This document shows positions 22,771-31,818 of a stretch of 64,000 nucleotides of DNA, piece by piece. Source of the DNA: Asaia bogorensis NBRC 16594 (GTDB lineage: Bacteria > Pseudomonadota > Alphaproteobacteria > Acetobacterales > Acetobacteraceae). Every line of letters begins with the position of its first letter. Position 1 is the first letter of the stretch. Below the pieces are notes generated by a model. It was not told the origin of the DNA. It ran no database searches and saw only the letters and a list, made by a program, of their open reading frames with translations. The position numbers and the translations under genes are program-made. Location of the stretch: contig NZ_AP014690.1 of NCBI RefSeq assembly GCF_001547995.1, positions 2,787,001 through 2,851,000 of the forward strand. Direction: 5' to 3'.

Positions 22771-24939
22771 CTACTCAGCCTTTGCCAGAGGCAGATTGGG
22801 TACGCCCCTGAAACCAGGGCGCGGTACCCATAGCCGCGCACCGCGCCATGAGCGGTCTGATATGATCTGCAAGGCTTCCCCCCTGCTTTGACTCGCGCCA
22901 TCGCGCACCATGACCGCGCCATCGCGCCAGACCGTGAAGCGATCGACATAGATGCCCCTTTTGCACGCCGATGGAAGGGGAGCAGCGCTGACCACGAGCG
23001 CGTTGCCCGTACACTCGAGAGGTGGGTCTGCTGAACGGAGGCGGGAGAACAGGATGGCGATTTTCTGGCCTCCCCGCTCGATATGGCACCGCTGAGCATC
23101 GCAATCCGGCAGCTGTGCCGATGATATGACAGACCGGGGCCAGGCCTGAACCCAGGCAGAAAGCGTATGGGCTGAAAGGCTGCCATGCGGCCCCGCGACC
23201 CAGGAACCCCCCTGTCGGAAAGCGATGAGACCGGCATCGGGTGAGACGAGCAGCACAGGCGCTGACAGACAGAGCGGTGACGCAACCCCCGTCAGCATGA
23301 GAGACAGCGCCATGAAACGGGCCTTGCCACGCCAGAGGCACAGGATTACCAGCCCGGCCATATACAGGACCAAGGCCCAGCAAGGCATATGGGGCACAGC
23401 GATATGGGCCATTGGCCATGCCGCAACATGGGCTGCCAACGACGAAACCAGCCCGATCCCCTGCCCCATGACCCAGAGAGGCGCACCAGCGGCCCCCAAT
23501 GGCATGAGCAGCAACGCGCATAGCCCTGCGGGCATGATGCAGAATGCCGCTATCGGCACAGCGACAAGATTGGCCATGATGAACCAGGGCTGAAAACTGC
23601 CAAAGCCCGCCATGACGAGTGGCAGGGTTGCCCCGCCCGCCAGCGCACTGGTGAGAGAAAGCAACACGAGATGATGGCCGATGCCGCCCTGATGCCCCTG
23701 TTCGGCTCGCCGGACAAACCAAGGCCGCATGGCCTCGTAGCCCGCAATCAGGGCCATGACGGCTGCAAACGACATCTGGAATGAAAGATCGAGCACCAGC
23801 ACCGGAGACGCCATGAGCAGGACCAGCGCCACCAGAGCCAGCGAGCGCATGGAGAGCACGCGACGCCCGCTCAGAAGGGCAAGGGTTGCCAGACCCGCCA
23901 TGCCCAGACTGCGCAAGGCTGGCAGATGGAACCCAGTGAGCGCCACATAGATCACCCCCCCTGCCAGCGCCGCGAAAGCAGCGATTTCCCGACAGGGCAG
24001 ACGCAGGCCGAGCCACGGCCAGAGGACGAGTCCCATCCGCACAGCCGCAAAAAGGGCGCCCATGACCAGACCCAGATGCAGCCCCGCGACGGCAAGGATA
24101 TGGGCCAGCCCCGATGCCGCATAGGCCTGTCTGGTCTGCTGGCTTATCCCCTCGCCATGCCCGGCCAGCAGGGTGGCGGCAATGGCGGCGCGCTGCCCTT
24201 GGAGATGGTGCATGATTTCTGCCGTGATCGCGGCGCGCCAGCGCCCCAGCCTGTAGCCCTGCGGTGCCGCGAGGATCTCTGGCGCGCCCAGCACTCGTCC
24301 GGACCCGGCGAGGGCATCGAACCACGCCTCTCTTTGCCGATCGCGCGCACCGGGGAAATCCGGCCAGTCGGGCGGACGCAATACAGCCCGCAGGCGCAGC
24401 ACCATGCCCGGAACATAGGTCTGGCCCTCGTGAGTAAAGAGCAGCAAATCACGCTGAAGCGGGGCCATGCCGATATCGACCCCGCTCTCGAACACGGCAT
24501 CCCTGAGGCGCAAACGCTGAAGGATCTGGCCCGGCTCTGTGGTCGTAGCGACATCGATCACCCGGCCATGCAACACGACCGCCAGTGAGGGAAGTGCAGG
24601 CATGGGAGGCTGCCGCCCTGCCTGCGCCCGCGCCAGCAGAAACCCCGCGCCAGCCATCACCATGACGAAGCCCAGGCCTCTGGCACTGATACGGGACCAC
24701 CCTGACAGCACTATGCCCAGCCCCGCGAGGACGCAGGCACTGGCGCACCAGAAACCGGGCTCGTAACGGGGCAGGAAATAGATCAGGCATCCTGCGGCCC
24801 ATGCTACGGCAAGCCAGGCTGCAAGCCCGCGCCCCTGCGAGAGCAGAATGGTCTCAAGAGACCCGGCAAGGCGGGAGAGCGTCACCTCTCCCTGCCCCGA
24901 CAGGGCCACATCCCTCCGCCCCGACAGGGCAAGGCGCAC
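22771..24939 (-). CDS. comEC: ComEC/Rec2-family DNA-uptake channel
   Basis: A polytopic membrane protein of up to 722 residues with the N-terminal DUF4131 region and the competence domain (GLAHILAVAGLHLGLV, LTGFHLPALRSLGMAG, LDLSFQMSFAAVMALI). ComEC carries transforming DNA across the inner membrane. After the last helix only about 150 residues remain, with no complete metallo-beta-lactamase motif, as in many alphaproteobacterial versions. The GTG start at 24939 begins a repetitive opening (ALSG twice, from two copies of GCCCCGACAGGGC). An in-frame GTG at 24885 may be the true start. Confidence 0.88.
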   Translation of the reverse strand: MRLALSGRRDVALSGQGEVTLSRLAGSLETILLSQGRGLAAWLAVAWAAGCLIYFLPRYEPGFWCASACVLAGLGIVLSGWSRISARGLGFVMVMAGAGFLLARAQAGRQPPMPALPSLAVVLHGRVIDVATTTEPGQILQRLRLRDAVFESGVDIGMAPLQRDLLLFTHEGQTYVPGMVLRLRAVLRPPDWPDFPGARDRQREAWFDALAGSGRVLGAPEILAAPQGYRLGRWRAAITAEIMHHLQGQRAAIAATLLAGHGEGISQQTRQAYAASGLAHILAVAGLHLGLVMGALFAAVRMGLVLWPWLGLRLPCREIAAFAALAGGVIYVALTGFHLPALRSLGMAGLATLALLSGRRVLSMRSLALVALVLLMASPVLVLDLSFQMSFAAVMALIAGYEAMRPWFVRRAEQGHQGGIGHHLVLLSLTSALAGGATLPLVMAGFGSFQPWFIMANLVAVPIAAFCIMPAGLCALLLMPLGAAGAPLWVMGQGIGLVSSLAAHVAAWPMAHIAVPHMPCWALVLYMAGLVILCLWRGKARFMALSLMLTGVASPLCLSAPVLLVSPDAGLIAFRQGGSWVAGPHGSLSAHTLSAWVQAWPRSVISSAQLPDCDAQRCHIERGGQKIAILFSRLRSADPPLECTGNALVVSAAPLPSACKRGIYVDRFTVWRDGAVMVRDGASQSRGEALQIISDRSWRGARLWVPRPGFRGVPNLPLAKAE
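24894..24930. repeat. Two direct copies of GCCCCGACAGGGC at the comEC 5' end
   Basis: The 13-base unit occurs at 24894-24906 and 24918-24930, 11 bases apart. On the minus strand both lie in the first codons of the longest comEC frame and give the repeated peptide ALSG. They may instead belong to the untranslated leader if translation starts at 24885. Confidence 0.55.
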
Positions 24940-24966
24940 CTGTCAGAGGCACCGTGTCCAGCGCCT

Positions 24967-26037
24967 TCAGGGGGCGGAGGGAACATGGTCACGATAGTGG
25001 TCCCAATGACGGACCAACTCCGCCACGACCGGGGCCCCGACGCGCTCATTATTGTCGAAAGCAATATTCTGGCCGGGTCCCTCATCGCCCATCGACTGGG
25101 TCAGGGAAACATGTGGGGGCGGCATGGAAGGGTTGGAGCCCGAACGCAGCACCATCACCCGGTCCGGATCGACATAGCCCCATTTCGCCAGCAGGCGCAT
25201 CTGCTTCTGGTTGGTCTGGCTTTCCTCGTTGGTCATGACGAAAACGCCCTGGTTTTTCGTCCAGAGTTTCACCCAGTCCTGCGCCCAGTCATTGCGTGCC
25301 TCGCCATGCCAGTAGCGCAAGGCCCCCAAGGTCTCGCCCATCAGGATCATCGGGGGCTTGCTGGCCGGAAGGCTCGCAGGCCAGACTGCGCGTCGGCGGG
25401 CAATTTCCGGGTCGTCGGCCAATTTGACATCCTTGCTTAAACCATAGGCCCACCGCGCCAGACCCTGATTGAGCGCATAGGCCTTGGTCAACTGCGCGAC
25501 ATCCGTCACCGAGCCATAGTGATTGGGATCTTTCGGCAGGGTGTTCGGGCGGTCTGCCCCAATGGCGTAAAGCCCATAGGGCCAGTCCTTGGGAATGGTG
25601 CGGTCATCGAGTTCGCGCAGGGCATCGCCATCCACCACCCAGCGCGCCCAGGCCACGCTTCCGACCGAGGCCACATTGGGGTTCACGCCGGAAATGCCGG
25701 TGAAGATCCAGTAGGTCCTTTTCAGGTCAAATGCCGGGTCGAGCGCCAGAGCCATGAGTTCCGACGGGCCGGAACGCAGCACAATGCCGTACACTCCGTC
25801 GTTATTGCGTCGCAGGATGGGCTCCTTCACGCCACGCACTGGCACTGTCTCGCTCAGATGCTCGCGCTCGACCCAGTCCTGATATTCGCCCGGTGCATCG
25901 CCTGTATCTGCGCCGTTTTCCCAGCCTGCGACAACAATGACGCGCGGTGCGACGGGTGCAGCGTGGGCAGACGCCACCCCCAGATCGAGAACGCAGGCGA
26001 GAGATGCGAGGCAGGCGGGAAGCAATCGTTTTTTCAT
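24967..26037 (-). CDS. Exported purine-nucleoside-permease (NUP) family protein
   Basis: A 356-residue protein with a signal peptide ending SAHA near residue 26 and the NUP fold (PF06516). Recognised segments are VIVVAGWENGADTGDAPGEY, GVYGIVLRSGPSELMALALD, WIFTGISGVNPNVASVGSVA and VFVMTNEESQTN. In fungi the family is linked to purine nucleoside uptake. The fold resembles nucleoside phosphorylases, and in bacteria it is secreted and has no membrane helices. A periplasmic nucleoside hydrolase or phosphorylase-like role is therefore more likely than permease. Confidence 0.8.
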   Translation of the reverse strand: MKKRLLPACLASLACVLDLGVASAHAAPVAPRVIVVAGWENGADTGDAPGEYQDWVEREHLSETVPVRGVKEPILRRNNDGVYGIVLRSGPSELMALALDPAFDLKRTYWIFTGISGVNPNVASVGSVAWARWVVDGDALRELDDRTIPKDWPYGLYAIGADRPNTLPKDPNHYGSVTDVAQLTKAYALNQGLARWAYGLSKDVKLADDPEIARRRAVWPASLPASKPPMILMGETLGALRYWHGEARNDWAQDWVKLWTKNQGVFVMTNEESQTNQKQMRLLAKWGYVDPDRVMVLRSGSNPSMPPPHVSLTQSMGDEGPGQNIAFDNNERVGAPVVAELVRHWDHYRDHVPSAP

Positions 26038-26366
26038 ATCGGGATCGTTACATCGAATACAGGTTTCTGCAAATACTGTTCGTAGGATACTGCTTCGATC
26101 TGGAGCCTGACCCGGCAGACATCTGGCCGATAGGCCCCTTGCAAGGCAACCGGCAATCCGCAGCTTCTACGGGGCTTGGCCCGCTGCCCGGAAGGGGCGT
26201 GCTCCCCCCGTGCCAGATTTTCACCAGACAGGATTCCATGAGGGTGAGTGTCCTTTGTCGGGGCATGGGGCAGCGCACTCGCGAGGCATGACTTGCCTCT
26301 CATGATACCCGGACAACAAATCGCCATCCGGTAGTGTGGCGCACGCAATCATGCTATGGGAGCACC
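26038..26366. other. Divergent intergenic region between the NUP gene and gltX
   Basis: This 329-base stretch holds both 5' regions. A small hairpin GAGGCA-TGACT-TGCCTC lies at 26283-26299, about 70 bases before gltX. On the minus strand TTGCAG and TAACGA with a 16-base spacer are a weak candidate promoter close to the NUP start. I see no convincing coding frame or T-box-like leader. Confidence 0.4.
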
Positions 26367-27773
26367 ATGACCGTTCGCACACGCTTTGCCCCTTCTCCCA
26401 CCGGCTTGCTGCATATCGGCAATGCCCGTGCGGCCCTCTTCAATTTCCTTTTTGCCCGCCATCACGGTGGGCAATTCCTGCTCAGAATCGAGGACACGGA
26501 CCGCGAGCGCTCGACGCAGCGCGCGGTGGATGTGATTTTCGAAGGGCTGGCCTGGATGGGCATCACGGCGGATGAGGAGCCTGTATTCCAGTCCACGCGT
26601 CAGGGCCGCCATACGGAAGTGGCACAGGAACTACTCGAAAAAGGTCTGGCCTATCGCTGCTACTGCACGGCAGACGAGCTGAAGCAGATGCGCGAGGACG
26701 CCATCGCGAATGGCCAGCCGCCGCGCTATAATGGCATGTGGCGTGACCGTGATCCCTCTGAAGCTCCCGAGGGAGCGCCTTTCGCCGTGCGCCTCAAGGC
26801 ACCGCGCGAGGGTGAGACAATTATCAACGATCTGGTCCAGGGCGAGGTCCGCGTCGCCAATGCCGAAATGGATGATCTGATCATCCTCCGTTCGGATGGC
26901 ACACCCACCTATCTGCATGCCGTGGTGTGTGATGACCATGACATGGCAATCACCCATGTGATCCGTGGTGACGATCATCTGACCAACACGTTTCGTCAGG
27001 CGATGATCTATCGCGCCATGGGCTGGGATCTGCCGCATTTCGCCCATCTGCCGCTCATTCACGGACCGGACGGCGCGAAGCTGTCCAAGCGTCATGGTGC
27101 GCAGTCAGTGGTCGAATTCCGCGATGAAGGCTTTCTGCCGGAAGCGCTCTGCAATTACCTGCTGCGTCTGGGCTGGGGTCATGGCGATGCCGAGATCCTC
27201 AACCGTGAGGAGCAGATCCGCCTGTTCGATCTGGATGGCGTTGGCCGCTCGCCGTCACGCATGGATTACGTCAAGCTGACGCATCTGAACGGTGTCTATA
27301 TGCGTGAGGCTGATGATACCCGTCTGACCGACGATGTGATCGAACGCCTGAAGGAGCGCGAGGACGTGACAGTGGATGATGCGCTGCACGCCCGTGTGCT
27401 GACGCTAATGCCGGGCCTCAAGGAGCGCGCCAAGCTTCTGACAGACCTCGCCGATAGCGCCGCGTTTCTGGGTCGCTCCCTGCCCTTTACCTATGACGCC
27501 AAGGCACAGAAGCAGCTTTCGGAAGAAGGCAAGGATGTGCTGCGCGGTGTGGCGCAGGCCCTCGCTCTGGTGGAGCCATTCGAGGCATCGGCCATCGATG
27601 CCGCACTTCGCGAATTCGCCGAGGCGAAAGCCATCAAGCTGGGTCAGGTCGCCCAGCCCCTGCGTGCGGCCATGACCGGCAGCACGGTATCGCCCGGTAT
27701 CGACCTGACCCTGCAAGCCCTTGGCCGGGACGAGGTTCTGGCCCGTATAGGAGCCGCGATCGCGCATGGCTGA
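26367..27773 (+). CDS. gltX: Glutamate--tRNA ligase
   Basis: A 468-residue class I synthetase charging tRNA-Glu. In organisms without glutaminyl-tRNA synthetase it also charges tRNA-Gln for later amidation. HIGN at 16-19 is the HIGH motif, and AKLSKRHG is the KMSKS-type loop. Also visible are [10 protein letters not shown] and [23 protein letters not shown] at 26358-26362 supports ATG 26367. Its last eight bases overlap pyrB, so gltX probably heads or joins the pyrB-pyrC'-plsY-dprA run. Confidence 0.95.
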   Translation: MTVRTRFAPSPTGLLHIGNARAALFNFLFARHHGGQFLLRIEDTDRERSTQRAVDVIFEGLAWMGITADEEPVFQSTRQGRHTEVAQELLEKGLAYRCYCTADELKQMREDAIANGQPPRYNGMWRDRDPSEAPEGAPFAVRLKAPREGETIINDLVQGEVRVANAEMDDLIILRSDGTPTYLHAVVCDDHDMAITHVIRGDDHLTNTFRQAMIYRAMGWDLPHFAHLPLIHGPDGAKLSKRHGAQSVVEFRDEGFLPEALCNYLLRLGWGHGDAEILNREEQIRLFDLDGVGRSPSRMDYVKLTHLNGVYMREADDTRLTDDVIERLKEREDVTVDDALHARVLTLMPGLKERAKLLTDLADSAAFLGRSLPFTYDAKAQKQLSEEGKDVLRGVAQALALVEPFEASAIDAALREFAEAKAIKLGQVAQPLRAAMTGSTVSPGIDLTLQALGRDEVLARIGAAIAHG

Positions 27774-28707
27774 CATGCTCACCCGACGGCATCATCTGCT
27801 CGGCCTTGAGGGCATGAGCGCCGAAGAGATCACCCCCTATCTCGATCTCGCGGCCAATTATGCCCTGCTGAGCCGTTCGCGCACCGCCCCGCGTGATGCG
27901 CTGCGCGGCCGGACGGTGATCAACATGTTCTTCGAGGACAGCACCCGCACACGCACGAGTTTCGAGCTGGCGGGCAAGCGTCTGGGGGCGGATGTCATCA
28001 ACATGACGGTCGCCACCTCCTCGGTGAACAAGGGTGAGACGCTGCTCGACACGGCAGCCACGCTCAACGCCATGCGCTGCGACCTGCTGGTGGTCCGTCA
28101 CGCAGCCTCGGGTGCGCCAGCCCTGCTGGCCCAGAAGGTCGAGGCCAGTGTGGTCAATGCCGGTGACGGCATGCATGAGCACCCGACACAGGCCCTGCTC
28201 GATGCCCTGACCATCAAGCGCCATCTTGGCACGCTCAGCGGGCTGACTGTCGCGATCTGTGGTGATGTCGGCCATAGCCGTGTCGCGCGCTCGAACATCC
28301 ATCTGCTGACCGCGATGGGCAGCAAGGTGCGTCTGGTGGGACCGCCCACCCTCGTTCCTGCTGCAATGGCGTCGCTGGGTTCGGTCTCGATCCATCATGA
28401 TATGGAAAGCGGCCTGCGTGATGCCGATGTGGTCATGACGCTGCGCCTGCAACGCGAGCGCATGGGCGCCGGGCTGGTGCCGAGTGCTCGCGAGTTCTTC
28501 CGTTTCTATGGCGTCGACAGCCGCCGCCTCGCCCTGGCGAAACCCGGCGCACTGGTCATGCATCCGGGTCCAATGAATCGTGGTGTCGAAATTGCCTCGG
28601 ACGTAGCGGACTCAGCGCAGAGCGTCATTCAGGAACAGGTCGAAATGGGCGTGGCCGTGCGTATGGCCGTGCTCGACCGACTCTCACGTATGCGGACAGC
28701 GTCATGA
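27766..28707 (+). CDS. pyrB: Aspartate carbamoyltransferase catalytic subunit
   Basis: A 313-residue ATCase that joins carbamoyl phosphate and aspartate in pyrimidine synthesis. It has the carbamoyl-phosphate motif [11 protein letters not shown], the loop with [22 protein letters not shown], and the C-terminal [18 protein letters not shown]. No regulatory pyrI is present. The next gene instead encodes a dihydroorotase-like protein with a degraded active site, as in ATCases that form a dodecamer with a PyrC' partner. The start overlaps gltX by eight bases. Confidence 0.95.
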   Translation: MADMLTRRHHLLGLEGMSAEEITPYLDLAANYALLSRSRTAPRDALRGRTVINMFFEDSTRTRTSFELAGKRLGADVINMTVATSSVNKGETLLDTAATLNAMRCDLLVVRHAASGAPALLAQKVEASVVNAGDGMHEHPTQALLDALTIKRHLGTLSGLTVAICGDVGHSRVARSNIHLLTAMGSKVRLVGPPTLVPAAMASLGSVSIHHDMESGLRDADVVMTLRLQRERMGAGLVPSAREFFRFYGVDSRRLALAKPGALVMHPGPMNRGVEIASDVADSAQSVIQEQVEMGVAVRMAVLDRLSRMRTAS

Positions 28708-29996
28708 CCGATCTCATTTTCGAAAATGTCCGGCTGATCGATCCGGTAACGGGTCAGGAGGCGCTTTCGCGCCTGCGTGTTTCGGATGGTCGCATCGCGG
28801 GGCGTGACAAGGCTGGTGCCGAAGGTGCGCCGGAAGGTGCCCAGAGCATTGATGGTCAGGGCGCGGTTCTCTGCCCTGGTCTCGTCGATATGCGTGTCGC
28901 GATTGGCGAGCCGGGTTTTGAATATCGCGAAACCATCGCCTCCTGCGCCCGCGCCGCGGTTGCCGGTGGCGTGACAACGCTGGCGGCCCTGCCCAACTCC
29001 AAACCTGCCATCGACGAACCCGCTCTGGTGCGCCTGCTGCGTGGCCGTGGCGAGGAAACAGGCCTCGTCACCATCCTGCCCTACGGCGCGCTCACCAAGG
29101 GCTGCAAGGGTGAGGAAATGGCCGAGCTTGGCATGTTGCGCGAGGCCGGGGCCGTTGCCTTTACCGATGGTATTCATGCCATTGCCGACACTAAGCGCAT
29201 GCGCCAGCTTCTGGCCTATGCCAAGGGGATTGGCGCTCTGGTGGTGCAGCACCCGGAAGACCCGTCTCTGGCAAAAGGGGGGGCCGCCACGGCGGGAGCG
29301 CTCGCAACCCGCATGGGCTTGCCCCAGATACCCGCCGCTGCTGAGGCCATTCTGATTGCCCGCGATATCCGTCTTGCGGAAATGACCGGCGCCCCCTTGC
29401 ATTTCGGCCATGTCTCGACCGGCGAAGGGCTCGATCTGATCCGTCAGGCCAAGGCCCGGGGTCTGGCCATTACCTGTGACACGGCGCCCCCCTATTTTGC
29501 GCTGAATGAAGAGGCGATTGGCGAATTTCGTACCTACGCCAAGCTTTCGCCTCCGTTACGTGCGGAAGAGGACCGTCTTGCGGTCTGTGCGGCGCTCGCG
29601 GATGGGACAATTGACGCCATTGCCTCGGACCATGCGCCGTGGGACGCCGATGACAAGCGCCTGCCTTTCGCTCAGGCCTGCGCCGGCGGGACAGGCCTGA
29701 CCACGCTGCTTGGTGTCGGTCTGTCTCTGGTGCATGACGGCGTGCTTACCCTGACGCAACTCATTGCGCTGCTCACCCGCCGTCCTGCCCGGTTGCTGGG
29801 CAGCGAGGCCGGAACCCTGGACGACGGCGCCAGCGCCGATCTGTGCCTGTTCGACCCCGCAGCTGAATGGGTGGTTGAAGCAGGCGAACAGCCCGGACGC
29901 GCGCAGAACACACCCTTCGACGGCAAGCGCCTCAAGGGACGCGTTCTGGGAACGTGGAAGAACGGACAGCGCGTTTTCGATGGTGCCGCATCATGA
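28704..29996 (+). CDS. Dihydroorotase-like protein, probably non-catalytic PyrC' partner of ATCase
   Basis: A 430-residue amidohydrolase-fold protein of the class I dihydroorotase family. The metal-binding H-x-H at the end of the first barrel strand is replaced. Where active enzymes read D-M-H-V-H-L-R-E-P-G, this reads [10 protein letters not shown], so both first-site histidines are lost and the substrate-binding R before E-P-G is G. Later positions are kept: FTDG, QHPED, HFGHVST and IASDHAPW. Such pyrB-linked homologues (pyrC') serve as structural partners of ATCase in other proteobacteria, with an active pyrC elsewhere. It overlaps pyrB by four bases (ATGA) and plsY by four. Confidence 0.85.
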   Translation: MTDLIFENVRLIDPVTGQEALSRLRVSDGRIAGRDKAGAEGAPEGAQSIDGQGAVLCPGLVDMRVAIGEPGFEYRETIASCARAAVAGGVTTLAALPNSKPAIDEPALVRLLRGRGEETGLVTILPYGALTKGCKGEEMAELGMLREAGAVAFTDGIHAIADTKRMRQLLAYAKGIGALVVQHPEDPSLAKGGAATAGALATRMGLPQIPAAAEAILIARDIRLAEMTGAPLHFGHVSTGEGLDLIRQAKARGLAITCDTAPPYFALNEEAIGEFRTYAKLSPPLRAEEDRLAVCAALADGTIDAIASDHAPWDADDKRLPFAQACAGGTGLTTLLGVGLSLVHDGVLTLTQLIALLTRRPARLLGSEAGTLDDGASADLCLFDPAAEWVVEAGEQPGRAQNTPFDGKRLKGRVLGTWKNGQRVFDGAAS

Positions 29997-30643
29997 TCCA
30001 TCATCTGCTCACGCCCCCTTTTCTGCTTTGTGCCGGTATCGCCTATCTGCTGGGCAGTATCCCTTTTGGATTGCTGATCAGCCATGTCGGCGGGGCGGGT
30101 GACATACGCAAGATAGGCTCGGGCAATATTGGCGCGACGAACGTCCTGCGCACAGGTCGGAAAGGACTGGCTGCGGCAACCCTGCTGCTCGACGGGCTGA
30201 AGGGCGCACTGGCTGTGCTGGTTGTGCACCTTCTTCTCGATGGCAGCATCCAGACAGGGATGGCTGTCGCCGCAGTCTGTGTCGTGATCGGTCATTGCTT
30301 TCCGGTCTGGCTCGGCTTTCGCGGAGGCAAAGGCGTTGCGACCGGGCTGGGGGCGCTGTTTGCCCTGTGCTGGCCCGTGGGCATTGCCTGCTGTCTGGTC
30401 TGGCTGGCGGTTGCCAAACTCTCCCATATCTCGTCAGCAGGGGCGCTGGCCGCTTTTGCCGTGGCACCGTTCATCATGGCGCCGCTGAGCGAACAGCCCG
30501 TGCACAGCCCGCTTTCCATCGCGACACTCATCCTGACACTCATCATTCTCCTGCGTCACACGAGCAATATCCGGCGTCTGCTCACGGGACGGGAATCGCG
30601 AATCAATATCGACCCGCCGCCCCAGACCAAGCAGGAAATCTGA
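29993..30643 (+). CDS. plsY: Glycerol-3-phosphate acyltransferase PlsY
   Basis: A 216-residue inner-membrane enzyme that acylates glycerol-3-phosphate using acyl-phosphate, the first step of phospholipid synthesis. The three conserved loops are visible: GSIPFGLLIS and KIGSGNIGATNVLRTGRKG, then HCFPVWLGFRGGKGVATG. About five hydrophobic segments fit the family topology. ATG 29993 overlaps the pyrC' stop codon (ATGA). The upstream in-frame extension to 29954 is not needed. Confidence 0.93.
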   Translation: MIHHLLTPPFLLCAGIAYLLGSIPFGLLISHVGGAGDIRKIGSGNIGATNVLRTGRKGLAAATLLLDGLKGALAVLVVHLLLDGSIQTGMAVAAVCVVIGHCFPVWLGFRGGKGVATGLGALFALCWPVGIACCLVWLAVAKLSHISSAGALAAFAVAPFIMAPLSEQPVHSPLSIATLILTLIILLRHTSNIRRLLTGRESRINIDPPPQTKQEI

Positions 30644-30649
30644 CCCATC

Positions 30650-31777
30650 ATGTCGGCCGTATCCCAGGGAAATGAACGGCTCGACATTGTACGCCTGGCC
30701 CGCACGGACGGCATCGGCCCCGTCAATTTCCGACGCTTGATGACCGAACACGGGACAGCCGGCGCCGCCATCGAGGCATTGCCCGAGCGCGTGCGCAAGG
30801 CGGGACGGCGCGCCACCATTGCCATCCCGTCGAGAGACAGTGTCGAAGCCGAGCAGGAGGCTCTGACACGACTCGGTGGCCGCATGCTGCTCCTTGGCGA
30901 CCCGGACTACCCCGCCCTTCTCTCGCGCATTACCGATGCGCCCCCCGTTCTAAGCCTATGGGGCCAGGCTGAAAAGCTTTCACAGCGGGCCATCGGAATT
31001 GTCGGCGCACGCAATGCCTCAGCCGGAGGATTGCGCATTGCTGAGAGCCTGAGCGGCGCTCTTGCTCATGAGGGCTGTGTGATCGTGTCGGGCCTGGCCC
31101 GCGGGATCGATACTGTCGCGCATCGTGCCGCCCTGCATCAGGGCATGACGGTTGGTGCCGCAGCGGGCGGCCTTGACTGTTTCTATCCCCCCGAAAACGA
31201 GGGGCTCTATCGCGCCATTGCTGAACGGGGCTGCGTTGTGACCGAGGCCCCTCTCGGCACGATTCCCCAGGCCAGTCATTTCCCGCGGCGTAACCGTCTG
31301 ATTGCCGGCCTTTCTTTAGGTGTCATCCTGATCGAGGCCGCGATGCGCTCTGGCACGCTCATCACCGCGCGCCTTGCCCTCGATTACGGACGGGACGTGT
31401 TTGCCGTTCCCGGCTCGCCACTCGACCCGCGCTCACGCGGTGGCAACGACCTGTTGCGACAGGGCGCGATTCTGACCGAGACGGCGCAGGATGTCCTGAA
31501 CCAGATCGAGAGCGGCGCCAGCACCCGTATCGAACCCCGATGGACAGGCCTGCCGGGCTTTTCAGAGCCCGAAAGCGCAGGGTTTTTACCGCCTCCGGAC
31601 CCCGAGAACGTCAAAAAAAGAATATGTGAGCTTCTCTCTCCGACGCCTGTGGCAGTTGACGATATCGTGGCGCACTGCCAGTTCTCGGTTTCCACGGTGC
31701 TGTCCGCCCTGTCAGAACTCGAACTTGGCGGCACAGCGACCTTCCTTCCCGGGGGGCAGGTTGTCCTGACAGCCTGA
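30650..31777 (+). CDS. dprA: DNA-processing protein DprA
   Basis: A 375-residue DprA that protects incoming single-stranded DNA and loads RecA during transformation. The Rossmann-like core has AIGIVGARNASAGGLRIAE, VIVSGLARGIDTVAHRAAL, PQASHFPRRNRLIAGLSLG and EAAMRSGTLITARLALDYGR. The C-terminal 60 residues form a winged-helix-like region (VDDIVAHCQFSVSTVLSALSEL). It lies six bases after plsY, with topA 41 bases downstream. Confidence 0.93.
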   Translation: MSAVSQGNERLDIVRLARTDGIGPVNFRRLMTEHGTAGAAIEALPERVRKAGRRATIAIPSRDSVEAEQEALTRLGGRMLLLGDPDYPALLSRITDAPPVLSLWGQAEKLSQRAIGIVGARNASAGGLRIAESLSGALAHEGCVIVSGLARGIDTVAHRAALHQGMTVGAAAGGLDCFYPPENEGLYRAIAERGCVVTEAPLGTIPQASHFPRRNRLIAGLSLGVILIEAAMRSGTLITARLALDYGRDVFAVPGSPLDPRSRGGNDLLRQGAILTETAQDVLNQIESGASTRIEPRWTGLPGFSEPESAGFLPPPDPENVKKRICELLSPTPVAVDDIVAHCQFSVSTVLSALSELELGGTATFLPGGQVVLTA

Positions 31778-31818
31778 TCCACCGGTTACGAACAGGCCGG
31801 AGCGGTTCTGGAGTAGAG

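Noticed and set aside
22775-24325. 516-codon frame on the minus strand overlapping comEC
   Set aside because: It is the other reading frame of comEC on the same strand. Low-complexity Gly/Arg/Ala composition and no family match, whereas the comEC frame has clear membrane helices and motifs.
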